Source: Microbacterium sp. Leaf151
GTDB lineage: Bacteria > Actinomycetota > Actinomycetes > Actinomycetales > Microbacteriaceae
Direction: 5' to 3'
Assembly: GCF_001424225.1 (NCBI RefSeq)
Contig: NZ_LMOR01000001.1
Span: 191,427-255,426 of the forward strand
DNA: 64,000 nucleotides
Under the pieces are notes generated by a model that did not search any database, was not told where the DNA came from, and saw only the letters and a program-made list of their open reading frames with translations. Shown in pieces: positions 44,163 to 53,636 of this stretch. The position numbers were made by a program, and so were the translations under genes. Positions within the stretch are counted from its first letter, which is position 1. Every line of letters begins with the position of its first letter.

Positions 44163-44915
44163 GTGCTGCAGGTCTGGGCCCTCGACGGCATCCGTGAGAT
44201 CACCCCGGGAGACGACCTCGTCGGGGTGATCATCGATGCCCTGCTCGACCCCCTGCAGGATGGCGACATCGTCGTCGTCACCAGCAAGATCGTCTCGAAG
44301 GCCGAAGGCCGGATCATCCACGCCGACGACCGAGAAGACGCAATCACCCGTGAGACCGTGCGCCTCGTGGCATCCCGCACCACCCCCACGGGGCATGTCA
44401 CGCGGATCGTCGAGAATCCCCTGGGCATCGTCTCGGCCGCGGCCGGCGTCGACGCGAGCAACACTCCCGAAGGCACCGTGCTGCTGCTGCCCGTCGACCC
44501 CGACGCGTCGGCGCGACGCCTCGCCGAGGGGCTACGGTCCGTCGCCCGTGTGGGCGTGATCATCACCGACACGCTGGGGCGCGCGTGGCGCGAGGGCCAG
44601 ACCGATCACGCGATCGGGGCGGCCGGCATCCATGTCTTCGAGGACCTCCGCGGGACGACCGACGCCGAGGGGCGACCCCTCGTCGTGACCCTGCCGTGCG
44701 TGGCCGACGAGATCGCCGCGGCCACCGACCTCGTCAAGGGCAAGGCGTCGCGTCGACCCGTCGCGATCGTGCGCGGCCGAGCCGACCTGGTCGGCGACCT
44801 CGACCTCCCCGGCGCACGGTCCATCGTGCGCGATCCCGCCCGCGACATGTTCCGCCAGGGCGCCGACGAGGCGTACGCGGAGGGTTTCGCGGCGGGGCGT
44901 GCGGCGCGCGACTGA
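44163..44915 (+). CDS. cofE: Coenzyme F420-0:L-glutamate ligase
   Basis: 250 residues. Typical CofE text is [35 protein letters not shown], then [22 protein letters not shown] and [24 protein letters not shown]. It adds glutamates to F420-0. It is a single-domain enzyme, lacking the C-terminal FMN domain of mycobacterial FbiB. No other F420 genes are in the window. GTG start directly after the GNAT stop. Confidence 0.92.
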   Translation: MLQVWALDGIREITPGDDLVGVIIDALLDPLQDGDIVVVTSKIVSKAEGRIIHADDREDAITRETVRLVASRTTPTGHVTRIVENPLGIVSAAAGVDASNTPEGTVLLLPVDPDASARRLAEGLRSVARVGVIITDTLGRAWREGQTDHAIGAAGIHVFEDLRGTTDAEGRPLVVTLPCVADEIAAATDLVKGKASRRPVAIVRGRADLVGDLDLPGARSIVRDPARDMFRQGADEAYAEGFAAGRAARD

Positions 44916-45007
44916 CGAGTTATCTCTCTTAGGGGGTTCACGATTCGCGCCATACCGATCCTCGACGTCCCGCCCCTTCGGCCCCGCAAGCCCCGCGACT
45001 GAGCGAA

Positions 45008-45616
45008 TCAGCGGATGCCGCGGGCGGCGAGGGCGTCGCCGAGGTCGTCGGCGTGACGCAGGGTCACCACCAGGAACGGCAGTGCTCCGCGCGCGAGGGA
45101 AGGCCGCAGGCCCCGTGCGCGTTGGGCATCGCGGATATCGCCGGCCAGCTTCGACAGCACCGGAATCGTGGTCAGGGCGATCGTCACCAGCAGCGCGACG
45201 CGCGCCGCATCCACACCAACCGGGCGCAACGGCCGCAGCCCGTGCTCGAGGGCGTCGAGCGTCGCCGCGACGGGGGTCGTCAGCGGGACGAGCCCTGCCA
45301 CCAAGAGAGCGGCGACGACTCGTGCCGTGTTGGCGACGGCGGCCTCCGGACCGAGGAACAGCAGCTGTCCGACCGCCGTGACGACGATGACCCAGCGGAG
45401 CGCCCATGCCTGGCATCCGAGGACCCGGACCCCGGCGAGCACGCCCATGCCGCATCCGACATAAAGGGCGGCCGACGCGCCCACCGCGACGGGCGCCGTC
45501 GCCCAGGTCGACGGCAGCGCCGCGAGCACCAGGGCAACGAGGGCCAGGCACGCGAGCTTCGGGCCCGCCGGCATCCGGTGCATCCATCCCCCACCGGGGC
45601 GGTACATGCTCAGCAC
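45008..45616 (-). CDS. bioN: ECF transporter transmembrane component EcfT (BioN)
   Basis: 202 residues, about five membrane helices. The cytoplasmic coupling motifs that contact the ATPase are visible as AQRARGLR and ALAARGIR (the Ala-Arg-Gly signatures). It transmits ATPase motion to the biotin-binding subunit BioY. It overlaps the ATPase gene by seven bases. Confidence 0.9.
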   Translation of the reverse strand: MLSMYRPGGGWMHRMPAGPKLACLALVALVLAALPSTWATAPVAVGASAALYVGCGMGVLAGVRVLGCQAWALRWVIVVTAVGQLLFLGPEAAVANTARVVAALLVAGLVPLTTPVAATLDALEHGLRPLRPVGVDAARVALLVTIALTTIPVLSKLAGDIRDAQRARGLRPSLARGALPFLVVTLRHADDLGDALAARGIR

Positions 45617-46290
45617 GCCACGGCCGCTGAGTAGCCGTCGACGACCTCGGCGGAGGCTCCGGATGCCACGACCCGACCCTCGGCGAAGACCACGGCCTGA
45701 TCGCAGCGACGCGCCAGAGCGAGGTCGTGGGTGATGACGAGCAGCGCGTGTCCGGTATCGGCGAGCAGGTGGTCGGCGACGAGGCGGGCGTTTCGCGCAT
45801 CGAGGAAGGCGGTGGGTTCATCGGCGACGACCAGGTGCGGCGAGCGGACGAAGGCGCCGCACAGCGCGAGGAGCTGCTTCTGACCGCCGGAGAGATCGTG
45901 CGAGGGACGGTCGGCGAGCTCGGCGAGTCCGAAGCGTCCGAGCGCGGCGGCGACCCGACGATCGCGCACGTCGCGCGGCAGACGCTCCGCCCTCAGCGAG
46001 AGGGCGACGTCGTCGGCGACGGTCGGCATGACGATCTGCGCGTCGGGGTTGCTCAGCACGAGCGCCACCCGTCGGCGGAGCTCAGCGGCATCCCGCTGCG
46101 GGTCGAGTCCCAGCACGCACAGGTCTCCGACCGACGGGCGGACGAGGCCGGCCACGAGTCGCGCGAAGGTCGATTTACCCGATCCGTTGTCGCCGATGAC
46201 CGCGACCGTCCGCGCTTCCAGGTCGAGGGTGACACCTCGGAGCACTTCGCGCTGCCCCAGGCGTGCGCCGACGCCCGCGCACCGGATCAC
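45610..46290 (-). CDS. bioM: ECF transporter ATPase (BioM)
   Basis: 226 residues with a complete ABC ATPase: Walker A GDNGSGKSTFA, signature LSGGQKQLLAL, Walker B LVVADEPTAF and the switch histidine in VITHDLALA. It powers biotin import. It overlaps bioY upstream by four bases and bioN downstream. Confidence 0.92.
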   Translation of the reverse strand: MIRCAGVGARLGQREVLRGVTLDLEARTVAVIGDNGSGKSTFARLVAGLVRPSVGDLCVLGLDPQRDAAELRRRVALVLSNPDAQIVMPTVADDVALSLRAERLPRDVRDRRVAAALGRFGLAELADRPSHDLSGGQKQLLALCGAFVRSPHLVVADEPTAFLDARNARLVADHLLADTGHALLVITHDLALARRCDQAVVFAEGRVVASGASAEVVDGYSAAVAC

Positions 46291-46892
46291 GCGTCGAACG
46301 CGACCTCGGCCGGTCGCCGTCCGGTGGCCGGCGCGCGCCAGTCACGGCGGAAGCCGCGCGGGTACGCCGTGACGAGCGTCGTCACCACGATCGTGGCGAC
46401 CGCCGCCTTCAGCAGATCACCGGGCACGAACACGAGGCTGGTGAGGGCCGTCTCGGCGAGCGGTAGGCGCGTGACGAGGCTCTGGACCGGGATGCCGAGG
46501 GCGTAGATCGCACCGATCCCACCGGCCAGCATCGCCAGCGCGGTGCGCCAGACAACGGGACGACGTCCGCCCGCGTGCACGATGAGCCCGATGACGATCG
46601 CCCCGAGGATCCAGCCGAGGGCATAACCCGCGGTCGGTCCGAGGAAGACACCGAACCCCCCACGGCCGCCTGCCAGGACCGGCAGCCCCACCGCCGCGAG
46701 CGCGAGCAGCACGGTGACCGACAGCGCACCGAACCAGGGACCGAGGACCGCTCCGGCGAGCATCACGCCCAAGGTCTGCGCCGTGATCGGCACCCCGCCG
46801 AACACGGGAAAGCTGCCGGGGAGCCCGAGCACCGCGATGAGCGCGGCGAAGACGGCGATGCGGGCGAGATCGGTGGCGTCGGCGGTGCGCAT
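46287..46892 (-). CDS. bioY: Biotin transporter substrate-binding subunit BioY
   Basis: 201 residues, six membrane helices. The family motif GGVPITAQTLGVMLAGAVLG and the Gly-rich FLGPTAGYALGW are clear. It binds biotin in the membrane. The ATG at 46892 has AGGAAGG upstream and lies 12 bases from the BioQ-type operator. First gene of bioYMN. Confidence 0.93.
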   Translation of the reverse strand: MRTADATDLARIAVFAALIAVLGLPGSFPVFGGVPITAQTLGVMLAGAVLGPWFGALSVTVLLALAAVGLPVLAGGRGGFGVFLGPTAGYALGWILGAIVIGLIVHAGGRRPVVWRTALAMLAGGIGAIYALGIPVQSLVTRLPLAETALTSLVFVPGDLLKAAVATIVVTTLVTAYPRGFRRDWRAPATGRRPAEVAFDA

Positions 46893-46904
46893 GACGGTCC
46901 TTCC

Positions 46905-46932
46905 TGAACACTGTTCACCTGAACGCCGTTCA
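46905..46932. promoter_or_regulatory. bioQ: Tandem BioQ-type operators
   Basis: Two palindromes lie in tandem, separated by two bases: TGAACACTGTTCA (46905-46917) and TGAACGCCGTTCA (46920-46932). Both fit TGAAC-N3-GTTCA, close to the published corynebacterial BioQ motif TGAAC-N3-GTTAC. They cover the gap between bioY and the divergent regulator. Confidence 0.85.
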
Positions 46933-46933
46933 C

Positions 46934-46939
46934 TATACT
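46934..46939 (+). promoter_or_regulatory. -10 box of the BioQ-like regulator
   Basis: TATACT ends six bases before the regulator's ATG at 46946. Transcription would therefore begin at or very near the ATG, implying a leaderless mRNA. The operators lie in the spacer and -35 region, so binding should block the promoter. Confidence 0.65.
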
Positions 46940-46945
46940 CACACC

Positions 46946-47551
46946 ATGGCTCCTCGCGGACACTCCGCCGATGACGTCGCCCGCACCGCACTGCGGATCC
47001 TCGACGATCACGGCCTCCCCGACCTCACGATGCGACGTCTCGCGACCGCCCTCGAGGTGCAGCCCAGCGCACTGTACTGGCACTTCCCGAACAAGCAGAC
47101 GCTGCTCGCCGAGCTGTCGGACCGGATCGTCGCGCGCATGGCATCCGGCGCCGCGACCGACCTGCGCACCGAGGCCCGCGCCCTGCGCGATGCGCTCCTG
47201 ACCTACCGCGACGGCGCCGAAGTGGTGTCGAGCACCCTCGCGCTCGGCCTCGGCGCGCCGCTCGCGACCGACCGACTGACGGCCGCCGTCGTCGCCGACG
47301 GGTTCGACGCCGAGACCGCGGGCCGCGTCGCGACGACGGTGCTGCACTACGTGCTCGGCTTCGCCTGGCACGAGCAGCAGCGCCTGCAGTACGACAGCGT
47401 CGGAGTGCGCGGAAAGGGGGCGGGTGCGGCGCTCCGTGGTGCCAACGGAGCCGGCGCGGTCGACGCTGGCGCCGCGGGTCTCGCGAGCGACGACTTCGCC
47501 TTCGGCCTCGACCTCATCATCGCCGGCCTGCACGCACGCCGCCGCGTCTGA
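46946..47551 (+). CDS. bioQ: TetR-family biotin regulator (BioQ-like)
   Basis: 201 residues. The N-terminal HTH is LTMRRLATALEVQPSALYWHFPNKQTLLAEL, and the C-terminal domain is of the TetR_C type that follows TetR/BioQ members. Divergence from bioY and the tandem TGAAC-N3-GTTCA operators make BioQ the best call. The Gly/Ala-rich loop near residues 155-180 is variable sequence. It probably represses bioYMN and itself. Confidence 0.85.
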   Translation: MAPRGHSADDVARTALRILDDHGLPDLTMRRLATALEVQPSALYWHFPNKQTLLAELSDRIVARMASGAATDLRTEARALRDALLTYRDGAEVVSSTLALGLGAPLATDRLTAAVVADGFDAETAGRVATTVLHYVLGFAWHEQQRLQYDSVGVRGKGAGAALRGANGAGAVDAGAAGLASDDFAFGLDLIIAGLHARRRV

Positions 47552-47678
47552 CGATCCAGCCGTGGCCCCCGACGGTGGCGGCGGGCGGCGGCGCGGGTCG
47601 AGCGGGGGCGGGGCGGGCGGCGGTGCCCCGCGGCGGCTAGAGCGCGGGGCGGCAGCGGGCACGAGGCGAGGAGCGGGC

Positions 47679-47766
47679 GCGGCGAAACCGCAGTCAATCG
47701 TCGAAGACGCACCCTTTCGTCGACAAACATCTGCGTCCTCGGCAATCGCGTACGGTCTCGGCACCC
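47679..47766. repeat. 88-bp direct repeat, copy 1
   Basis: First of two copies, identical to the second at 86 of 88 positions, with start points exactly 150 bases apart. Each copy is itself a degenerate inverted repeat: GAAGACGCA pairs with TGCGTCCTC, and the outer arms partly pair. The 472-base gap 47552-48023 holds both copies. The rest is GC-simple sequence, including CCGGG runs before 48023; no gene is apparent. Confidence 0.9.
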
Positions 47767-47828
47767 CCATCCGCACAGGGGCCCGAGCGCGGCCGGCGGC
47801 GGCGTGCGGCGCGGGGCGCGGGCCGACC

Positions 47829-47916
47829 GCGGCGAAACCGCAGTCAATCGTCGAAGACGCACCCTTTCGTCGACGAACACCTGCGTCCTCGGCAATCGCG
47901 TACGGTCTCGGCACCC
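47829..47916. repeat. 88-bp direct repeat, copy 2
   Basis: Second copy. The only differences from copy 1 are A to G at position 46 and T to C at position 52 of the element, both in the loop between the inner arms, so the stems are unchanged. Confidence 0.9.
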
Positions 47917-48023
47917 ACCCCGCGAGCCGAGCCGGGCCGGGCCGGGCCGCACCGGGGAGGGCGGCGGGCCGGACCGCGCCGGGGAGGGCCGCATGCCGGG
48001 CCGGGCCGGGCCGCCGGGGCGCG

Positions 48024-50033
48024 TCAGCGCTGCTTGACGTCGCCGAACAGGCGGGCGATCGGCACGAGTACGCGGGGACGCGCGGCCGCCCAGCCGACGG
48101 CCATCACCAGCAGGGATGCCGCGAAGATCAGCAGACCAGTCGGGTCGCTGGTGAAGGCGGCGGGGTCGACCGAGCCGCGGGCGGCGTACATGTGGTTCAG
48201 GTTGCGCAGGGCGCCGGTGGCCAGCACGAGCGCGACGTGGACGACGATGAACGCGACGAAGAACAACATCACCGGGAAGTGCACCTTCCGCGCCCACTCG
48301 ACCGGGTACATGCGGTTGAGCCTCTCGGCATCCTTCGGCCACACGCCCGACAGCCGCACGCCGCTCACGATGGCGAGAGGGGCGGCCAGGAAGGTGATCG
48401 CGAAGTACGACAGCTGCTGCAGGCTGTTGTAGTTCACCCACCCGTTCTCGGTGGGCCAGTCGAGCGAGACGTACTGCAGCGCCGCCGACAGAGCGTTGGG
48501 GAAGACCTCCCAGGAGGTCGGCACGATCCGCATCCATTGCCCCGTGACGAACAGCAGCACGACGAAGACGACACCGTTCGCGATCCAGAGGATGTCGATC
48601 GCCTGATGGAACCACAGCGTCAGGCTGATGCGTCGACGCTTGTTCTTGCGCGGCGACCAGAAGGCCGCGGGGCGCTTCTCGCTGCGCACCTGCCAACCCG
48701 TGCGGATGATGAACAACAGGAAGAAACTGTTGAGGAAGTGCGACCAGTTGAGCCACGCGGGGATGCCGACGGGCGCGGAATCGGGCAGGGGGTACTCGCC
48801 CGGGTATGCGGCGAGGAACTCCTGGCCCGGGCCGAGCGCGAGGAGGAACCGCGCCACCAGCACCGTGATGCCCGCGAGAGCGAGGGCGAAGACGCCGAGT
48901 ACCGCGGTGGACCCGAGCCACTGCAGCGACGTGTAGGGGCCGATGCGCTTCGGGTCCGTCCTCGCGGGACGCGCGGCGGAGGCCGCCGCCCCCGGCCAGA
49001 CGGTCCGCCGCACCGTCAGCGGCGCGCGCGGGGCGGTGGACACGTGTTCCGACGCGGGTTCGGACGGTGCCGCCTCGATCGGCGCGGTTGGAGACGCCTC
49101 CGCCAAGGGAGTGGATGCCACGGCCAGAGAATCAGCCGAGGTCGGTTCGGGGCCGGATGCCGCACCCCCGGACGTCGGAGCATCGTCGCTACGAGACGAG
49201 CCGGATGCCGCACTTCCGGACGTCGGGACGTCGGCGGCCGCAGCCGGGTGCAGGGAAAGGGCTTCAGGCTCGGGAGCGGGCGGCCAGGGCTCACCGCCGG
49301 CCTCGCGCGGAAGCCCTCGGCGGGGGTGGTCGACGTTCGAATGCGCGGGGATCTCCTCGGCAGCCGAGCCGTGCGCCGAAGGGTCCGAGTCACCGCGCAC
49401 GGCCGGTACCGCAACGGAATCGGCCGACCTCTCGATCCAGGTGCCGGCGTCCGAATCCGTAACGGCCGCGGGCGCGGCAGCCCGCGCCTGCGCACCGGAA
49501 ACCGAACCCGCGACGGCCGAGGGCGTCGGCGGCCAGGGCTCGCCGCCCGGCTCGCGCGGCAGCCCACGACGCACCGAGGCCACCGCGGGCGTGGCGTCGG
49601 TGCCGCGGGCGGCGACCGGGTCGGAGGCGGGGCCCGGGTGCGAACCGGCCACCGGGTGCGGCGCGGCGCCGGGTAGCGGGGTCGAGTCCGTGGCATCCGC
49701 TCGCGCATACGTCGAGTCCGTGGCATCCGCTCGCGCATACGTCGAGTCCGTGGCATCCGCTCGCGCATCCTCGGAGAAGGAACCGATGCTCGCAGCATCC
49801 CGCGCGATATCTGCGAGATCCGCGCCATTCTGCGAGGCCCGTGCCGCGTTCGGCGCCGCCTCGTCGCCGCTCGCTTCGGAGCCCGCGCTGCGGGACGTTC
49901 CGGCGGCCACCGACGAGCTGTCGACCGCGTTCGCCTCGACGACCTCGGGCACGCCGAAGGCCGCGGGCGGCCAGGGCTCCCCGCCGGGGACGCGCGGCAG
50001 CCCGCGACGCGGGGTGCGGGGTGTGGACGCCAT
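48024..50033 (-). CDS. Cytochrome b/b6-type membrane protein with long proline-rich N-terminus
   Basis: 669 residues. Residues 1-~365 are low-complexity, presumably cytoplasmic, and contain the motif RRGLPRxxGGEPWPP three times (near 9, 155 and 235). From ~370 comes a di-heme cytochrome b domain with about five helices. Candidate heme histidines lie in LNWSHFLNSFF, LWFHQAIDI, KVHFPVM and VVHVALVL. Such subunits pass electrons between a redox partner and quinone. It starts one base after etfA's stop, so ETF is the natural partner. Confidence 0.85.
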   Translation of the reverse strand: MASTPRTPRRGLPRVPGGEPWPPAAFGVPEVVEANAVDSSSVAAGTSRSAGSEASGDEAAPNAARASQNGADLADIARDAASIGSFSEDARADATDSTYARADATDSTYARADATDSTPLPGAAPHPVAGSHPGPASDPVAARGTDATPAVASVRRGLPREPGGEPWPPTPSAVAGSVSGAQARAAAPAAVTDSDAGTWIERSADSVAVPAVRGDSDPSAHGSAAEEIPAHSNVDHPRRGLPREAGGEPWPPAPEPEALSLHPAAAADVPTSGSAASGSSRSDDAPTSGGAASGPEPTSADSLAVASTPLAEASPTAPIEAAPSEPASEHVSTAPRAPLTVRRTVWPGAAASAARPARTDPKRIGPYTSLQWLGSTAVLGVFALALAGITVLVARFLLALGPGQEFLAAYPGEYPLPDSAPVGIPAWLNWSHFLNSFFLLFIIRTGWQVRSEKRPAAFWSPRKNKRRRISLTLWFHQAIDILWIANGVVFVVLLFVTGQWMRIVPTSWEVFPNALSAALQYVSLDWPTENGWVNYNSLQQLSYFAITFLAAPLAIVSGVRLSGVWPKDAERLNRMYPVEWARKVHFPVMLFFVAFIVVHVALVLATGALRNLNHMYAARGSVDPAAFTSDPTGLLIFAASLLVMAVGWAAARPRVLVPIARLFGDVKQR
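49681..49770. repeat. Three tandem 30-bp repeats inside the cytochrome gene
   Basis: Three consecutive 30-base units, the first two identical and the third with one change at its end. They encode three copies of a ten-residue unit (xARADATDST) in the low-complexity N-terminus. Near-identity at the DNA level points to recent duplication. Confidence 0.95.
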
Positions 50034-50999
50034 CTAGTTCTTGTGGGCCTCGAGCGCGCTGATGAGTTGCGGGACAACGGTGAACAGATCTCCGACGATA
50101 CCGAAATCGGCGATGTCGAAAATCGGTGCGTCGGAATTCTTGTCGATTGCGACGATCGTGCCCGCCGTCTGCATGCCCGCGCGGTGCTGGATCGCCCCCG
50201 AGATGCCGAGCGCGACATACAGGCGCGGTGACACCGAGACTCCGGTCTGGCCCACCTGTGCGCTCGCGGGGACGTAGCCGGCATCGACCGCGGCACGCGA
50301 GGCGCCGACCGCGGCACCGAGAACGTCAGCGAGACGCTCGACGAGGGCGAAGTCCTCGCGCGAACCGATGCCCCGCCCTCCCGCGACCACGGCCGCGGCC
50401 CCGCGGAGTTCCGGGCGCGACGAGGGTGCGGACGCCTCGGCGAAGCCCTCGATCCGGGCGGCGCGGACCCCGGATGCCGTGACCTCGAGCTCCTCGACCA
50501 CGAGCGGCTGCGCGTCGAGACGCGCATCGACGGAGCCGGGGCGCAGTGTCGCCAACAGCGGACCGAAAGTGGGCGCGCCGTCGACGGTGAAAGCGCCGCC
50601 GAGCACCGAGTGGTGCGCCACCACTCCGATGTCGTCGCGGTCGACTCCGACGACATCGGTGGCCAGGGGCAGCTGGTGACGAGCGGCCAGACGGGCCAGC
50701 GCGTCACGCGACTCAACGGCGTTCGATGCCAGCACGAGGTCGGGGCGCTCACGGCCGACGGCCGCGGCGAGTGCGTCGACGACCGGGATCGTCAGGACGT
50801 CGGGCGGCGTCTCGGCCGTCAGCACGCGGACGGCGCCCATCCCGGCGGCTTCGGCCGCTGCCCCGGCGAGCGCGTCGGAGGCGGCCGCGACGACGGCGAC
50901 CGGGTCGCCCACCCGCGCAGCGGCGGCCAGCAGGCCGGGCGCCGTCGCGGCGAGCGCGCCGCCCGGAAGCACCTCGAGCAGAACCAGTGCGACGCTCAT
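50034..50999 (-). CDS. etfA: Electron transfer flavoprotein alpha subunit
   Basis: 321 residues. The FAD-binding C-terminal domain has [36 protein letters not shown] and [23 protein letters not shown]. It pairs with EtfB to carry electrons from acyl-CoA dehydrogenases. The ATG at 50999 overlaps the etfB stop by one base; a GTG one codon earlier is possible. The cytochrome b gene follows immediately. Confidence 0.95.
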   Translation of the reverse strand: MSVALVLLEVLPGGALAATAPGLLAAAARVGDPVAVVAAASDALAGAAAEAAGMGAVRVLTAETPPDVLTIPVVDALAAAVGRERPDLVLASNAVESRDALARLAARHQLPLATDVVGVDRDDIGVVAHHSVLGGAFTVDGAPTFGPLLATLRPGSVDARLDAQPLVVEELEVTASGVRAARIEGFAEASAPSSRPELRGAAAVVAGGRGIGSREDFALVERLADVLGAAVGASRAAVDAGYVPASAQVGQTGVSVSPRLYVALGISGAIQHRAGMQTAGTIVAIDKNSDAPIFDIADFGIVGDLFTVVPQLISALEAHKN

Positions 51000-51775
51000 C
51001 ACGCCACCCCCTCGGCCACGAGGAAGGCGGCGAGCTTCTCGCCGGCGTCTCCCTCGTCGACGATCTTCGTGCCCGCCGTGCGCGCGGGCCGCTCGGCGAC
51101 GGCCAGCATGATGTAGCGGGCGGTGGCCGGATCTTCGGGCTCGATGCCGAGGGCCGTGGCATCCACGGTCTCGTACGGCTTCTTCTTCGCGGCCATGATT
51201 CCCTTGAACGTGGTGAATCGCCCCTCGGGCAGCGCCTCGGTGATCGAGACGACAGCGGGAAGCTCGGCGGTCACCCGCATCGTGCCCGCGTCGCTCACGC
51301 GATCTCCGGACACCGCGCCGTCGGACAGCTCGAGGGCCGCGACGCCGGTCACCTGCGGCACACCGAGCAGTTCGGCGACCATCGCGGCGACGACGCCTCC
51401 GCCTCCGTCGGTCGACAGGTTGCCCGCGATCACGAGGTCGTAGTCGGCGCGCCGCACGGCGGCCGCGAGCACTTCTGCGGTCAGCAGCAGGTCGGCCCCG
51501 CGCAGGGCGTCATCGACGATGTGCACGGCCGAGGTCGCCCCCATCGCGAGCGCCTTGCGGATCGTCGCCGTGGCCGACGCGGGTGCCATCGACACGACCG
51601 TCACCTCGGTACCCGGATGCGCGTCGGCGTGAGCGAGCGCGACCTCGACCGCACGCTCGTTTATCTCGTCGAGTACGGGCGACGATGCGGCGCGATCAGC
51701 GAGCCCGGTCTCGAGGTCGAGTCGACGCTCACCCCACGTGTCGGGCACTTCTTTGATCAGGACCACGATCTTCAT
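50999..51775 (-). CDS. etfB: Electron transfer flavoprotein beta subunit
   Basis: 258 residues. The opening [20 protein letters not shown], the nucleotide-site region [24 protein letters not shown] and the C-terminal [13 protein letters not shown] are typical EtfB. It binds AMP and forms the heterodimer with EtfA. A strong AAGGAG lies before the ATG at 51775. First gene of etfB-etfA-cytochrome b. Confidence 0.95.
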   Translation of the reverse strand: MKIVVLIKEVPDTWGERRLDLETGLADRAASSPVLDEINERAVEVALAHADAHPGTEVTVVSMAPASATATIRKALAMGATSAVHIVDDALRGADLLLTAEVLAAAVRRADYDLVIAGNLSTDGGGGVVAAMVAELLGVPQVTGVAALELSDGAVSGDRVSDAGTMRVTAELPAVVSITEALPEGRFTTFKGIMAAKKKPYETVDATALGIEPEDPATARYIMLAVAERPARTAGTKIVDEGDAGEKLAAFLVAEGVA

Positions 51776-51979
51776 CGATGCGTCTCCTTGGTCGGGGGGA
51801 GGGATGCCACGGCGGCGGTGCCGCGGCGGGGTTCGGGGCGCGGAGGCTTCGACGAGCGGCTCAGCCAGGACTCCGCACGCGAAGCGCCCGCATCGCCCCA
51901 GGGAGCCGACAGCTGCGACGGGTGCGATCGCCCGGCACGGGCGGCGCGGGAGCGGTACCGTGAATCCGGAGGAGGACCG

Positions 51980-52507
51980 ATGACGCGACGACTGCCGGTC
52001 GACCCGATCGCCGAGGCGAAGCGCCAGTGGCTGGCGCACGGGTGGGACGACGCCGCCGACGGCATGACGGTCGTGACCTCGGTGATCCGGGCGCACCAGT
52101 TGCTCATGGCATCCATCGACCGTGCGCTCAGACCGTGCGACCTGTCGTTCTCACGCTTCGAGATGCTCCGGCTGCTCGCCTTCACCCGCGAGGGACGGAT
52201 GCCGATGGCCAGCGCCATCACGCGGTTGCAGGTGCATCCCACCAGCGTCACGAACACCGTCGAGCGCCTGACCCGCGACGGGCTGATCTCGCGCGAACCG
52301 CATCCCACCGACGGTCGTGCGGCCCTGCTCGTGTTGAGCGCCGCCGGTCGCCGCCGGGTGGACGAGGCGACCGAGGCGTTGAACGCGGTGTTCGCCGATC
52401 TGGGTCTCGACGACGACGACGCGACCGCGCTCGTGCGCATCATCGCGCGCTTCCGCAAGGGTGCCGGCGACTTCGCCGACCCGGCGCCCGTGCCCGACCC
52501 GCTCTGA
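51980..52507 (+). CDS. MarR-family transcriptional regulator
   Basis: 175 residues. The winged helix has MASAITRLQVHPTSVTNTVERLTRDGLISREPHPTDGRAALLVLS, a typical MarR core. It is divergent from the etf operon and close to fatty-acid genes, so it probably senses an acyl-type ligand and controls etfBA; inferred from position. GGAGGAGG precedes the ATG. Confidence 0.88.
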   Translation: MTRRLPVDPIAEAKRQWLAHGWDDAADGMTVVTSVIRAHQLLMASIDRALRPCDLSFSRFEMLRLLAFTREGRMPMASAITRLQVHPTSVTNTVERLTRDGLISREPHPTDGRAALLVLSAAGRRRVDEATEALNAVFADLGLDDDDATALVRIIARFRKGAGDFADPAPVPDPL

Positions 52508-52589
52508 CGCCGCAGACCTCCCACGCCGCACGACGGCCTCCCTCGACGGGTACGAACGCCCGCCACCGGGTCACGCCGCGCCGAGCCGT

Positions 52590-53378
52590 TCATCGGTGCG
52601 TGAAGGAGGGCGGGCGCTTCTCGCGGAACGCCGCCATCCCCTCTTTCTGGTCGGCGGTGTCGAAGAGGCCGGCGAACGCCTGCCGTTCGAAGCGCACGCC
52701 CTCGGCGAGCGTCGACTCCAGTGCCACGTCGAGCGCCGCCTTCGCCGCGTACAGCGCGGGCAGGGGCTTCTCGGCGATCGTGCGAGCGACGGCATCGGCC
52801 TCGGCGAGCAGCTCGGCGGCCGGTACAACGCGCGACACCAACCCCGCGCGCTCGGCTTCGGCCGCGTCGATCATGCGGCCGGTGAGCACGAGTTCGGCGG
52901 CCTTGTAGTACCCGAGGGCGCGCACGAGCCGCTGGGTGCCGCCCATGCCGGGGATGACGCCCAGCTGCACCTCGGGCTGACCGAACTTCGCGCGGTCGGA
53001 CGCCAGGATCACGTCGCACATGAGCGCGAGCTCGCACCCACCGCCCAACGCGTACCCCGACACCGCGGCGATCACGGGCGTGCGCACGGCGGCGAAACGC
53101 GCCCAGGCGCCGAAGTGGTCGGTGAGCGTCATGTCGAGACCCGACTTCTGCTCCATCTCTTTGATGTCGGCGCCGGCGGCGAACGCCTTCTCACTGCCGG
53201 TGACGACGATCGCTCCGACACCGGTGTCGGCGTCGAAGGCCTCCGCGGCCGCGACCACCTCGCTCATCGTCTGGGTGTTGAGGGCGTTCAGCGCCTCGGG
53301 GCGGTCGAGCGTGATCCACCCGACGCGGCCGCGCTGCTCGACGCGGATGGTCTGGTGCTCGGCATCGTGCTCCGTCAT
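52590..53378 (-). CDS. Enoyl-CoA hydratase
   Basis: 262 residues of the crotonase family. The CoA/oxyanion region [30 protein letters not shown] and the catalytic glutamates in [16 protein letters not shown] mark an active hydratase. It hydrates trans-2-enoyl-CoA in beta-oxidation. The ATG at 53378 begins the conserved sequence. It lies next to the ETF and acyl-CoA dehydrogenase genes. Confidence 0.92.
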   Translation of the reverse strand: MTEHDAEHQTIRVEQRGRVGWITLDRPEALNALNTQTMSEVVAAAEAFDADTGVGAIVVTGSEKAFAAGADIKEMEQKSGLDMTLTDHFGAWARFAAVRTPVIAAVSGYALGGGCELALMCDVILASDRAKFGQPEVQLGVIPGMGGTQRLVRALGYYKAAELVLTGRMIDAAEAERAGLVSRVVPAAELLAEADAVARTIAEKPLPALYAAKAALDVALESTLAEGVRFERQAFAGLFDTADQKEGMAAFREKRPPSFTHR

Positions 53379-53636
53379 GGTGACTCCCGTCGTCTCAGGT
53401 CTCGCGCGGTACGGACAGTGCCGCCCCCGCATATTCGCACGCACCGCCGACATCGATCGAGGGGGTTCCCTGCCGGCCCGGCAGCGCCCGGGATAGCGTC
53501 GGAGCCCCGACTGCGACCGAACGGGTTCGGGGCACGTTCGGCACCTCGGGGCACGATCGGCCCGCCTCGAACCGCGAAACCCGCCCCGAACACCGTGGAC
53601 CCCGCCCCGAACCGCAACCCCCGGCTGACCGCGCGC

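Noticed and set aside
47552..48023. Open frames through the repeat-bearing gap after bioQ
   Set aside because: They are low-complexity Arg/Pro/Gly translations across repeats and GC-simple sequence, with no ribosome site or domain.
49681..49770. CRISPR-like array because of three 30-bp repeats
   Set aside because: The units are directly adjacent with no spacers and lie in frame inside a coding region; this is a tandem duplication.
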